Assembly (NCBI GenBank): GCA_019009955.1 | Contig: CM032228.1 | Location: 255,189,501 to 255,253,500, forward strand | Length of the DNA stretch: 64,000 nt | Source: Riptortus pedestris | Lineage: Eukaryota; Arthropoda; Insecta; Hemiptera; Alydidae | Reading direction: 5' to 3' | In this document: one piece after another, positions 14,405 through 28,200 of the stretch | Numbering within the stretch: position 1 is the stretch's first letter | Layout: the number at the start of each line of letters is the position of its first letter | Notes under the pieces: generated by a model | What the model was told of the DNA's origin: nothing | Seen by the model: only the letters and a program-made list of their open reading frames with translations | The model's database searches: none | Translations under genes and position numbers: made by a program

Positions 14405-16446
14405 TACACACACACATATACGTAGTAAGGTCCAAAATTTTCCAGCCTGGGATAGAAGGAAAGGTGAAAGAAAAAAACTGGTTTTACTGTTTTTCAATAT
14501 ATTCTCCTCTAAGTTCAATACACTTATTACAACGCTTTGGCAACATTTCTATACCATGAAAAAAATAATTTTCTTCTTTGTTAAAAAAAATGTTCTTCCA
14601 CTGCTGCTTGGAGCTCTTCGTCGGTGTTAAATCGCCTTCCACGAAGGTCAGATTTTAATTTTGAGAAAAGGTAGAAATCACTAGGGGCCAAGTCTGGGCT
14701 GTAGGGTGGGTGAGAGATTTCTTGGAATCCCCAGTCCTTCACAGAGGCCTTGAAAATCAATGCTGTGTGGACAGGGGAATTGTCGTGAAGGAGGCGGATG
14801 CCTCTGCTTAACTTCCCTCGCCTCTTCTCTTTAATGGCGTCTCGTAACCGGTGAAGTAGGGCTGCATAATACTCACCATTCATTATGGTATTCCTTTCTT
14901 TAAAATCTATCAATAGTATTCCTTTACAGTCCCAAAAAATTGTGGCCATTATCTTTTTTGTTGACTGCGTGACTTTTGCCTTTAAAGGAGGCGCTTCTGG
15001 TCTTCTCCATTCCATGGACTCTCTTTTGCTGAGTGGATCATAATATAGAACCATTGTCTCATCCCAAGTTACAATTGAGTCCAAAAAATTCTTTGGGTCG
15101 GTATTATACTTGCGTGAAAATTCATTGCAGCAGTGAACTTGTTCCTGTTTTTGATGAGCTGAAAGAATTTTTGGAATCCATCTTGCACTAACCTTGTTCA
15201 TATGCAAATGTTCTTTGATGATCCTCAAAACACTTGTTTTTGAAAGTCCTAACCTCGCTGCTATTTCCTTGGTTTTCAGCCGTCGGTCAGACAGCAATTC
15301 AGATTCCACAAGTTGGATTGTTTCAGAAGTGACAGCTTCCAGTGGGCGACCGGGACATGGGTCATCTTCTAGACTTTCTCTCCCTAACTTAAATAATTTT
15401 GCCCATTCTTTCACTGTGGAATACGAGGGGGAGGACTGCATGTATACACAATCCAAGCGCTCTTTAATTTACGCAGGAGTAAGACCCTCTTTACAAAAGA
15501 ACTTAATTACCGCACGGTACTCGAGTTTAAACATTGTAAAAATGGGGAGTTTCCTTTAAGGCTGGACACTGACAAGACTGAGGAAGTGCGGGCGATGGGT
15601 ATGGAGTGAGCAGGCATGGACCTGCATAGGCGTGCAGGTCCCGGCACATTTGAACGAGGGCAAGCAGGACAGGCCGGAAACCTATGGACCTTACTATATA
15701 TATACAGTATTGAACAGACCTCATTTTCGTCATCTCCTGGATAGTATGGACGGACATTTGAGGAAATTTTTCAAAAATCAAGTTATAAGTACGACCTCGA
15801 TAGCTGATTTCCATTAAGGGAAATCTGCTAAAACAACCATATAATTGTTAATAAAAAGTGAATAGTGTACAGGAATATATAGACTTACACTGCCACGTAG
15901 GATCCCTCTCCATATCAGCAGACAGCGTGACGAGGAAATTTTCTAAAAGGTCACTTTTTTCATCAGAGAGACTAGCTGCTTGGAACTCAGAGATGAATGC
16001 TGAGATTTGGCTGTCCTTCCTTTCGAGGAACAGCCGAACACAGAGAGATATCAGATATTCAGACACTACCTGCTTATCACTCTTCACTCGCTCCAGCAGT
16101 CTAAAACAAAAAGTTGCCCATAAACATTATTAGAAATTTGAGAACGTATTATCATAGACTCTTGGAAGATATAAAAATGAAATTTATATTAAGCAAGATA
16201 TTCATATATAATAAAGTCCATGAAGCAGGAGCTGCGCAAACTAAGCAGATTTCCCTCATGCTTTTATAACACACTCCTCATCTCGTTTCTCCATATATTC
16301 TCTATTTATCAAGATAAAGTAGATTTTTTTTAGCAAATTTCCCTTAAGGGATATCAGTTATTGAGGTTGTACTCACGACACGAGTTTTGAAAAATTTCCT
16401 CAAATGTCCATTGATCCTACCCAGGAGGACGAAAATGAGGTCCCTT

Positions 16447-16491
<45 letters not shown>

Positions 16492-18214
16492 TAGCTCAGA
16501 TACCCGGCTTCGCCCGGGAATTCATTTGCGGCTGGATGGTGATGGTATTCTTTTGGCATAGCTCTACTTTGCACAATATTTTGACATTTACCCTTCCCAG
16601 TGTTTAGGGTTAATACCCGTCGTTTCTGTGGATTTGACAATAATAAAATTAATTTTTTATGTAAGACTTCACTGTCCTCGATATTTTCATATTTCCCGTT
16701 TCCTGTGCATTATGCATAGATTTAAGTTATTAAGGACAAAATATTATAATTTGAATTAATTTTTCCAGGTGAGGTACCTGGTAGTTCATATTGAAAAGAA
16801 TTGTTGAGCATATTTCTCTAAATAACAAAATAAACAACTTTTATTATGTGCATATTTGCCGAAACCCCAATAGGAAACGAAATATCACTATTTTTAATTT
16901 CAGGCCTCCCTTATAACCCCTACTTCTGCCCGTCCCTAGAAATGTTAATATGGCTTATTATAAGGAAGGCGTTAGTACTAATACACATACCCAGTGTTTT
17001 ATTTAGTTCGGTTGAGTGTTTTGTGCTAAATAAAATTGTTGACTACCACTATATTTTTAGCGTATAACGCCTTTATACTTCGGTATACGACGATAGTGTA
17101 TATAACAAAAGTTTCTCTAAATAACCAAATAAACAACTTTTGTTATGTGCATATTTGCCGAAAAACGAATAGAAAACGAAATATCACTATATTTAATATC
17201 AGGCCTCCCTTATAACCCCCACTCCTTCCCGTCCCTAGAAATGTTGGTATGGCTTATTATAATGAAAGCGTTAGTGCTAATACATATACCGAGTTTTATT
17301 TATTTCGGTTGGGTCTTTTGTCCCAAATAAAATTGTTCACTTCCGCTATAGGTTTTAGCGTATATATCGTTTATAATTGGGTATACAAAAAAATGTATAT
17401 AACAAAAGTTACTTTAAATAACAAAATAAACAACTTTTGTTATGTTCATATTTGCCGAAAAACCAATAGGAAACGAAATACTGCTACTTTTAATTTCTGG
17501 CCTCCCTTACAACCCCCACTCCTACCCGTCCCTAGAAATGTTGGTATGGCTTATTATAATGAAAGCGTTAGTGCTAATACATATACCGAGTTTTATTTAT
17601 TTCGGTTGGGTCTTTTGTCCTGAATAAAATTGTTCACTTCCGCTATAGGTTTTAGCGTATATCTTGTTTATAATACGTTATACGAAAAAAATGTATATGA
17701 CAAGTTACTCTAAATAACAAAATAAACAACTTTTGTTATGTTTATACTTGCCGAAAAACCAATAGGAAACGAAATATCGCTATTTTTAATTTCAGGCCTC
17801 CCTTATAACCCCCACTCCTGTTCATCCCAGAGAATTTTAATATAGCCTAAAGTCTAAGTTGGGTCAGTAGTAATATACATACCAAGTTTCATAAAATTCG
17901 GTTCAGCCGTTTATGCGTGAAAAGGTAACAAACAAACAAACATACACGAAAGAAACAAAATGCAGTTATGGTGTCTATGACATGTGAAACGAAAAGTTAT
18001 CGTGTAATTTTCAGAAAAAAATCAATGTACAGACAGAGGTTACAATTTTATATATATATAGATATATATATATATTGTTACGAAAATTAAATACATGAAT
18101 AATCCTTCAGAGAGAGAGACTATTTGGAAAGTGTGATGTAGATCAAAGAAGCCGACAGAAGGTCTAGCTCTATCTAGTTTATTACTGGTTTTTGTAATAA
18201 AAAATGTAACAATA

Positions 18215-18273
<59 letters not shown>

Positions 18274-21200
18274 CTGTTAACGCTCTAGCAGTCGAAATTT
18301 TTGTTTGATCTTTACCAAACTCGATATTTGGTGGTTTTATGTAAAAAGAAAGATCAAGTTTGTTAACAGCTGAAAAAGGACCAGGGGGAGAGAGGGGTTT
18401 AGAGGGAGAGAATTTTGAAAATTCAAAATATTTCCATTACTATAATTCCGATTGAAAAAGCCAATCTTATTGCAAATTAAATGTACTATAAATATTCTCA
18501 TATACATTTATTCCCTATCTTGAATATTAACAGAGATATTTGCATTTTTCTTCTCCTTCAGCAAACCGCCACTTCTTCTTCTCATGTTATATAAACAATG
18601 TTCTGTTATATAATAAACCACATTATTCGAAGCTTAAATACCAAATATTGTTTTCAAGAGACCTTTATTATACCAGATACATGCAAATATGTTCTGGTGA
18701 CCCCCCCCCCCACTCATCTTAAGTTTTTGGACTACTTAAATTTGATTGATTGAGAAAAAAATTAGTCTGATTCATTATAAATTACAGTATAAGTTATAGT
18801 AAATAGCTTTCTATCAAAATAATATGTTATATTCAGATATATTTCAGTAATTGTTTTTCTTTCCTGTTGGAAGTTGGCGGAACTGCTTCTTTACATTTCA
18901 GAGGGTTCCCATTGGGAGGTTTCTTATTATCGTTTGTATTTATTTACTTAGTATTTACGGTGGTGTTGTGTTATACTTCACAGGGGAAATCTGCTTAGTT
19001 TACATAGCCCCTGCATGACGGATTTTTTTGATGTCTCCTTGATTTTTCTAGAGAAAGGAAATAAACAAAAACATTCACAAATAAAAATAAAGGATAGTTA
19101 TACCTCTCAAGATGCGCCAGGGTGCAGAGAAGGGATTGCTGGCATTTAACTAGATACGATATATAAGGCACTCTACTTTTATAGTCTTCTTTCAAAGATT
19201 CAAAAACCTTGCGGCACCTGAATGGCAACAATAAAAAAAAAAAACATTAGTAAAATAATGGGGAAAAAATGGAAAAAATATAGTAAGATCTAATAAACTT
19301 ACTGCCTGGCGTTCAACATCTTAACGCATCTTAAGGTTTCATAAAGCTGCGGTATTAACTTGCGGTCCTGGAGATTAATCGCTTCGGCTAGCTGAAGTTG
19401 TAGAAAAGCGACTAGTTCATTTTCTTTTTGAACCCAAGCTTGCCTCTGTATACAACAAAAAAAAATGTCCAAAATTTAGTGCACATTTCTTTTCAAGGGC
19501 GGATAATAAAGGATGAAACAAAAATGGTTTTTTGGTGTGCATGCAATACAATAAAATTGTATTTGAAAAATAAAACATTTACGGCTTAATCGTGGAAGTA
19601 TAAGCCATCGAGTTGGACTGTGTTGAGCCAGCTCTCAGCCAATTCTTGAAGACCTCGCAGCCACCAGTCTTTAGGTTTTGATCGGAAGATCTCAAGGACT
19701 CTGTTTTTGACTTTGCCCTCATTATTGAACTATCGTCCCTGAGGAAAATGAGCCATTGAGCAACACGAGTAATAGTGAGGGAGGGTGGGGTCTCGTGGAA
19801 CTTCTAGACCATCAAGTTCTCTAATTCTGAGAAATACTTGCAGTATGAGTAGGAGCATTATCTTGTTGCAGAATAACTCCCTTCAACCGGACCATCATGA
19901 ACTAGAAGTCCACCACCACTATCAGAAGATAGCTCAAGAGCTGATGAAAATTAGTATGTTATAAAATTCATAGGAGACCGGAGCAGAATTTCATTTTTGA
20001 CTCACCATCAGTGCTGCAGCTTTAAAAATATGTAAAAAATATTCTAGAATTTAAATTAAAAAAAAAAAATAAAACTTACCAACGGCAAAGATTCTGGAAG
20101 TTGGTGTATTTCACTATTACTAAGGACTAGTTTGAGTTTTTTCTTTGCATCTTCAAATAGATCATAAGAAGATAGAGGTTCCCTCTGGACTCCAGGCCTG
20201 GGCGTTTCCCTAGGCACAGCGTTTTCTTTAGCTTTGGACTCATTGCTGTTACCTTTACCACGATACTTCGCAAGGATATCGTCAGAAGTATCTAAAACAA
20301 AAATTTTAAAAAAAACACAATTAACAACACCCTCAGACTGAATCACACCATAACAAAGTATGTTAGTTTTCTTGACCACTTATCAACACTATCTATGTTT
20401 AGTTTTCAGCAGAATCAGGATAATTTTTGAATTCTTTTAATTATTGTTTCTGAATATTTTTTTATAGCTACTGATATTATAAACCAAGAGCTCATAATTG
20501 ATAGACTGTGTTTGTATCTGGACTGTGATGCCACCTGTTAACCAATGGAGAAATGCTCCGAGTGACTCAAGCAGAGTGTAGACCACAAGTTATTGGTATG
20601 TAAAGATCTCAGCCTAGAAGTAAACCCTCCATTGCTCTATGGTTACAGTGAAATTGCAGTTCTGAAAATGCTATACTAATTGTGATATTAACACAATACT
20701 TAACTTGTATAGCTAACCTTAGCCCCTGAGAAGTTCTAGAGTTGTACTCAGACTAATAATTTGAGTTTACAACAGACCCTTGTTCATTAACAAGGGTCTG
20801 TTGTAAACTAGGACTAAGGTTGTTATTGGGGGGGGGGGGAGTTGTACTAGGGTGGGCCCTGCCAGAAAAAATAACCCCTTTCAATTAGGAGCCATAGTAG
20901 TACAAAATGGGCATAACTAAATAACATTTTATTTAGAATGACTCAAAACAGTGGTATTTACGTTTTGTTTTCAAATATACCTATGTTCAGCCAAACATGA
21001 GTTAAATCTTAATCGCCCAGTTTTCAGGGAAACTAGCAACAGAAAAAAAAAAGTCTTTCAAGTACCCTTGTTCAAACGATTCCCATGGCAATTATGCAAT
21101 GCTCAAATTCTCCTATCCACCCTTAACCGATAAATTTGAGTTTTAAGCTCATTCTGTATTCAACATACATGTTGAGTGTACAAATTAAGTCAATTTATCT

Positions 21201-24200
21201 CTGACACAAAGGAAAAAAAAAAACTGGCACACAGGTGCTGCATAAACTAAGCATATTTGCCAAGCATTTATAAGGAATCTGACATGGCATTACATAAACC
21301 TATAATAAATGACCATATATTTTATATTTCAAATAATGCCAGCACAGAGCACATTAAGATCATTATTTATGAATACTTAAATGTCTAATTTTTACCTTTA
21401 AATAAGAGTTTTATCCAATTTGGAGTTGTCACCTTGTGCTCTCGTATTTCAGTATATAACGCCGATGGATTTATATAATAACATTCACAGCTCTTAAAGT
21501 CAATACACTAATTTATATTCCGGATGAATTTTCATGATAATTTCCTGTTAAATAGACTTCTTGAACGTATTTTGATCTGCAGAGACAAAGTGCGACATCT
21601 GCTCAGCCTATAAAAGGGCGATGTCACAAAGGATTAAGAATAGTCATATCTCAGATACTCTTGACGAGAGACCCTAATTCAGGACACCTTGTTAATCCTT
21701 GAGGTTGCCTCAGTCAGACTAATCCTCGCCTGCACTAACTCTCACAGCAAAGTCTGATAGAGAACTTTTATAAAAACAGCTAAGTGCTTTAATTGTAATC
21801 TAGTTTAAGTAGAGATAAGCATCCCCCTTTATACTATTAAAGGGCACTTCTTCATTTTGATTAATATCTATTATTGGATGAATATTTAAATATAAATAAA
21901 TTTAAATATATATATATATATATATATATATTTAAATTTTGAGTAGAGTCGATTGTTGGTGAACCCTTCCTAAATTGTCGTTAGTGATTTGGTTGTGGAA
22001 ATTATCATCTTTTACAGCCAGTGCCTATTGCCACAGCCAGATCGCAACACAATGGAATATGGTACAGTGATGATCTCATCTCACCATCTATTCTCTATTT
22101 CTCTGCAGTGAGAAGCCACTGTAAACATGAACAAAAATGGACCAACTGGTGACTTCACAATACTGACCAGAGGGCTCTTCACGTCAAAATCCAGGACATT
22201 AGGTAGGTAAAGGAGAAGTTCCCTCTCTCTCCTTCTTACTGTTATAATACTGTTGCGAAAACTATATACATGAAAAATTAAACAGAGATAATCACATATT
22301 TAAGTACAAAGGAGATGAAAGGAGCCGACCAATGAAGGACTATTGGCACCCGCAGTGTCTACTGGGGCTGGGACTGTTCTAGACTATGCGTCTATAGTAG
22401 AGTCAGGAGGTCAGGAGGGCCCCGTGGCGAGGGTAGTAGACCATCCCCCATGTTGCCAGATCTACCCTCCCGCTGAGCCTCCTATGACGTTTTCATATTT
22501 CTCACATATTTTTTAGTGGTTCCAATGACTTTATAACATAAAACCAATATTTTATTTTTCGTGATTAAATATCTGAAACAATGGCATCTATTGTGTGGAA
22601 AGGTTACAGGTATTTTCGAATTTACAAAGCTTTGAAGAAAAATATGATTTTTATTGCAAAAAAAGACATTAAATGTTTTAAAAACAAAAAGCTATGGAAG
22701 AGGAAAGACGTCTTCCATTTCCTCATTGGCAGAATGTTTGTCTTCTGAAGAATCAAATTCTTCCCACTCACTACTGCTACTACTGGTAATTGAAATAATC
22801 ATTTGTTCAACTCTTTCTTCAATAACGCCATCCAATTGAGCTTGAGACTTCATCACCTTCTCTGCATGCTTTAAAACTTTTTCCCAATCCACAGAAGAAA
22901 TAGTATTAATTTTTTCTTCTGTTAATTTTTTCACTTCAGGCATTTTAAAATTCTTGTTATTTAAAGCTACGTACCCTTTTATTTGAGCCCAAATCATTTC
23001 AATAGGGTTAAAGTGACAATGGTAAGGAGGAAGCCGAATAACCCTATGACCATGTACTTTTGCAATTTCATCTATTTCATAAATAGGAAAACGTTGTTTA
23101 TGAATTTTTACTAATTCGAGCAGTTCTGCTTTGTACATATTGAATTCCTCTTGATTGTAACCACTTGATTATGTCATCTTTACTTTGAGACATCGTAGGA
23201 ATTTTTTTTCTTTTTTTACACTAAGATAAGGTGCATTGTCCATGACAATAATCCTCCCAGGTTTTAAATTCGGAATTAGCTTATCCTTAAACCACTCTGT
23301 AAATGTGAAGTGGCCCATTTCGTTATGGTAGTCCCCTGAATTTTTCTTGCCAACAAACAATTTTGCATTAGGAACAAACCCTTCGACTCCACCAGCATGT
23401 AGAAGAATAAGCCTGGTCCCTTTTCCAACTGGAGCACTCATTGTTCCTTTTGCTGTATTATCAGTCCAAATATGTGACTTGGAATGACCCACGTTTACCC
23501 ATGTTTCGTCAAGCCAAATAATATTATCCATGGGAATGCTCAGTATATCTCTTAAAAATCTTGCTCTCCAAGCTACAATGTCACCCCTCTCCATTAGTAA
23601 TTTTCTATTTCCTTCAAACTTCTTCCATGAAAATCCTAATTTCTTTAATGTGTAATAAAGGCTATTAACACCTCCAAAAAATAAACCGGCGTCTTTCAAA
23701 GTGATCAGGAGGCGTTTTCTATTAGGATACTCCTTTCTCTCATAATAGCCATATATATGCCTCCTTATTGCTTCTTCTTGAAAGGCATCAAAAGTTAGAC
23801 TTTTGCGAGGCCGCTTTTTATCTGGGCTAAGGATTTTTTCATCATTTCCCAATTTTCTTTTCTCCATTGATATCCTAGACACTGTTTTTTCTGGAAATTC
23901 CAAAAGCAGCAGCCGTCCTCTCTACAACCTGGTCAAATGAAACAAGCGGGCCACCGTTCTGTTTTTCTTTTTCAAAAAACTCACACACTTTAATTATCAT
24001 TTCACGAATTTGTGACTTGAAAACTACTCCTCTTTTCTTTTTAGAGATACCACTCCCCTCACCTTCGTTTAGTGATATTTTTACTAATATAGAAAACAAT
24101 GCACAAAACCGAACTATGTTCAAAAACTGAACAATGTACAAAACCAAACTATGAACAATAGAAAACAAAACAACACACAGATAGTGCCCACTTGACGCTG

Positions 24201-25161
24201 GAAGCTAGAGTGACTAAGGGAAAGCAGGGATAACCTAGCAACGTCGCAGTCTTCTGATTGGCTGAGAGGCCTTAGTACGGCCTCCCCACCCTTCTCGCCC
24301 AGGGGACCTTACTCCCTGACTGTACTTTAGTCCCTTTAGGCATTCTGTTTGATGTTTACCGCCAGGCTATAAAGGGGCCCAGCCTGCTGGGCCCCTTTAT
24401 AGCTTTATAGTTTGTTCTCAGCTCTCTATAAGTGATCAACAGTGCGTACAGTGCAGCTTTAATGAACAGTGCGTTTTGAAGTGTGGTAAAGTGTTTTATG
24501 TGAAGAACTGTGTTGTGCCGTGTTTAAGACAGTGCAGTGCTGTTAACTTCGCAAAGATCAGTGCAGTGCCGTGTTTTTGTGAACTTCAGTGATCGTGAGT
24601 GAGTTATTGGACTGTGCAATAAGAAGAACAGTGAAGCTATCAGTGCATACTGTGAGTAATAGTTAAGAATAATTAATCAAGTGTGTAGTGCATTGTAAAA
24701 TAAATTGTGCAGTGATAAAAATTCAGAAGCTTGTGTGTGTTTAATTTTGCAATCCAAAAGAACTCTAATAAACAACGTTAATTATTTTGGTAATAAACAT
24801 AACAATACATCTAAGAAAGTGCTTTCAATGCATTTCTCTATATATAATTTGTTGTCTAGGTACTTTTATTGTTTACTTTTTTCCATGGCTGACTTAAGGA
24901 CTTATTTATTTATTATACTTGACTTAATTTTGTGAAAGATTTTTTAATGTGTTGTTATTTAGTTATACAATTTTCCGATCAGACATATAGTAACGGAGAT
25001 ATTTCGAATTTTCGAAAATCCTCCCCTCTAAACCCCCCTCCCTCCCACTGGTTCCAATTTCAGCCTTTAACGAACTTGATCTTTATTATTACATAAAACG
25101 TTAAAATATCAAGTTTGGTAACGATCAAGCAAAAATTGCGACCGCTAGAGCGTTAACAGAC

Positions 25162-25240
<79 letters not shown>

Positions 25241-28200
25241 GAACGGACCTCATTTTCGTCATCTCCTGAGTAGGATCGATGGACATTTGAAGAAAATTTT
25301 TGAAAATCGCGTCATGAGTACGACCTCAATAGCTGATTTCCTTTAAGGGAAATCTGCTAAAAAAAAAAAAAAAAACAGGCTTTTGATTTTATTTTATTTA
25401 CATGAACTTCAAACATAAGATTGACATAAATAAGTGTGTCCTCGCACGTCTCCAGCACACGCAATAAAAAATGATATTGATTGTTAGAAAGGAACATACC
25501 TATTTTTGAAGTCCTAATTTCTTCAGAGACTCCCCTCCGTATCCTGAGCGAGGCAGACGACTCGACATCACTCACGGACACTCCATCGTAGCTGCAATAC
25601 CATGTACTAAGTATGAAACAAATCATCCTCGTCAATCAAAACTATACAAGCCCAGGGCGAAATGAGCTGTTAGTTGCAAGTCAATGGAGTTAAGACACAC
25701 GCTACCTTACTCTAATATCAAAGTCAATTTTCATACTTACCTCCTACTAGTCCTTGTACCTCTTCACATTAACCCTTTCTGTCGCGTTAACACATTGGAA
25801 GGGGAGAATTGGCCAGTGTGAAGCCTCGCCAATTACGGGACACTCCTAATGTAGTTTTCTTGTAGTGAGGATCAGTTTGTGTAAAGAATTTTATAGTTAA
25901 GACTAAATTATTTTAGGATGCCGCTAATGTACTATCTAGTAGTGGAATATAATTTTACGGGGGCGATTGAGCCCAAAATGCAATATTGGTATATTTTCCT
26001 TCTGACTAGCTTTGGCTTTCCGCTCCAGCAGTCTTCATGTTTATAGAAATGCTAATTTTCAGCAACTTTTCGGTTGCTCTCTTCAGGTGACCAGCATGAG
26101 CTGTGATATAGTGATCTGTGTTTAGATATAGAACAGTGTGCTGTAATGAGAGCGAGCGAGCGGAGGGAAAGGCAAGCAGACTGCTGACAATGCGCTACTG
26201 GAAATGGGAGCGCATTGTATTGTTAAGCTTTTTTTGATATGCTAGTGATACAGCTCTGTCTGCTTGCCTTGGCCCCCAGTGATATGTGTGTTGTAATGTA
26301 ATTAGTATTAAGTCGTAATGTATCTTGTAAGTCGTAGTATATGTATATATATCATAAATATATCTTTTGTGCCAACCAGCCGTATGTATGCCATTCCGAT
26401 TAGCCACATGACAGTAACAATGAGCAGTCAGAAGAAGGCTACACACGAGATGCCCAAAATTAGCATTAACATAAGCGTGAAGACCTCTGGAGCAGACAAC
26501 CGAAGCAAATCAGAAGAGACGTTTGCACAGCAAGGGAGTCTAAAAAGTCAAATATGTATATTTTTATTGAATAATGCAGCATGGTATAAATTGTCCCTGT
26601 CATTGTTTTTCATTTAAGTGGGCTTTGCATAAGATCAGTGCGCTCAATTTTTCAGTCCATCTCATAATAACTGAGATAGTTTGAATTTTCAATCTCCCTC
26701 CTCTCTAGGGAGATCAGCCATGATCTTTAGTTTTACATGAAACGTCTCAACTCGAATTTGGCAACAGTCAAACAAAAATTGTGACCGCTAGAGCCATAAC
26801 CATTGCTCATATTGAAATAAATATGAAATCTGGCATGTTGTGCCAGCAGCCATCTTGGATTTGAAATTTGTCATAGTGCACAGTATTCGACTAGACAAGC
26901 CCTTTCATTTGAAATCCATATTGAGAGAATTGTGAAGAATAAATATGTAATCCGCCATTTTGTTAGATTTGCATTTTTTTTTCATAGTATTATTCTATTC
27001 TACAGGCACGAAGTCCTGTAATAAATTCCTTTTCATTTAATACCCATATGGTGGCAGCCACCTTGGATATACAAATATACTGAATATGTTAAATTGTACT
27101 GGCATCAGAACTAAAGGTCTGTACCAATATGTCAGATCAATCGGCCAAAAGGAGAGGACTCAAATTTCGACTACCAAACTTGACCCAACTTAATAAATAA
27201 CACAGGCCAACGATGAAAAAACTTTTTTAATGGAAATACCTTATTCTTATGTTGTTTAGGTTGCTGACTCCAAATATGATGCTTAAAAAGTTGTATCACC
27301 CACCATTTATTCACATTTTATAGTTAAATTCATGAAATAAAGAAACATTTTTAGAATTTAACAGCTTTTTCATAGTTAAGATAACATGAAAAAATAGGTC
27401 TAATGAACAAAGATGATGTTGGCAGCACTTCTGAAACACATGCTAAACAGCTGATGTTTTGTTTATTTTCAACATAACCTCACTTTTACGTTTCCTGTAC
27501 ATGTGCTCAGTGCAATGTCTCATCGCGGCTGTAAAAACTCTGCTGACAGTTTTTGTTATATTTGTGGTGAGTTTGTTATTAAAAAGCACCAAAGAAACAC
27601 TTTGTGAAAAAGGTTTATCTAGCATACTTTGGAACTAAACTTGGAGACCAGGATAAACCTTGGGCACCGCATAAGGTATGTTATGTATGTGTTTGAAGAC
27701 CTCAGGAAATGGTCAAAAAAAGAGAAAAAAACACTTTAAATTTGCTGTTCCCATGATATGGAGGGAACCAAAAAATCATTCCGATGACTGTTACTTTTGC
27801 AGTGTAGATATTACTGGTCATAACTCTAAGAACAAGAAGGTAATAAGCTACCCTAACCTTCCGTCCGCCATCCGACCAGTAGGGCACGGTGTAGATTTGC
27901 CAATCCCGGAACCACCAGAGGACTTAAATTCTATTGAAACAGAAGTATTTTCTGATGTACAGTCGGAGTTAGATGAACACGATGAAGAATTCCAATGTGT
28001 TACAGAAAATGTAGAGCCTAAATTGTTCACTCAGGTCGAGCTTAATGACTTAGTTAGGATCTGGCTTAACAAAAGTAAAAGCTGAACTGCTTGGCTCTAG
28101 GCTAAAAGAAAAGAACTTGCTGGCGGCTGGAACCAGCTTTCATGTGTATAGGAAGAGAGAACAACAATTTTCGAAGTATTTTGAACAAGAGGGTGATTTG

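Larger units (their letters stand above)
13742..15832 (-). repeat. HINE-B copy interrupted in its TA/GT tract by a mariner
   Basis: Internal B sequence at 13742-14320, a TA/GT/CA microsatellite at 14326-14415, a mariner at 14425-15694, then the B 5' end (gacctcattttcgtcatctc to GGGAAATCTGCTAAAA) at 15717-15832. It ends about 57 bp from the donor of exon 21. Confidence 0.7.
16328..19023 (+). repeat. HINE-B copy, complete ends, swollen by two insertions in its TA tract
   Basis: The 5' end TTTCCCTTAAGGG is at 16338; the 3' end TTTACATAGCCCCTGCATGA and ACGGA end at 19023. Between them the TA tract is occupied by a family-A element (16491-18050) and a solo LTR (18076-18211). Internal B sequence resumes at 18270. 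The 3' end stops 80 bp from the exon-20 donor. Confidence 0.75.
22251..24804 (+). mobile_element. solo LTR (about 630 bp) split by an IS630/Tc1-like transposon
   Basis: Begins TGTTGCGAAAACTATATACA, ends GGTAATAAACATAACA, with a 4-bp target duplication ATAC at 22247-22250 and 24805-24808. The LTR 3' half has a TATA-like CTATAAAGGG near 24367 and AATAAA near 24768. The transposon 22400-24322 sits in its 5' half. Same family as 44196-44937 and 36843-37492. The insertion order follows from the nesting. Confidence 0.8.

Noticed and set aside
14315..14630. Open frames with Val-Cys and His-Thr repeats
   Set aside because: They are translations of the TA/GT/CA microsatellite in a HINE copy.
15887..15891. 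Alternative donor CA|GTGTAA for exon 21
   Set aside because: It would leave phase 2, whereas exon 22 needs phase 1 to read [10 protein letters not shown].
16846..17627. Three similar 60-70 codon frames ([19 protein letters not shown])
   Set aside because: They are the 297-bp internal unit of family A read in one frame; the unit is also open or closed at random in other copies.
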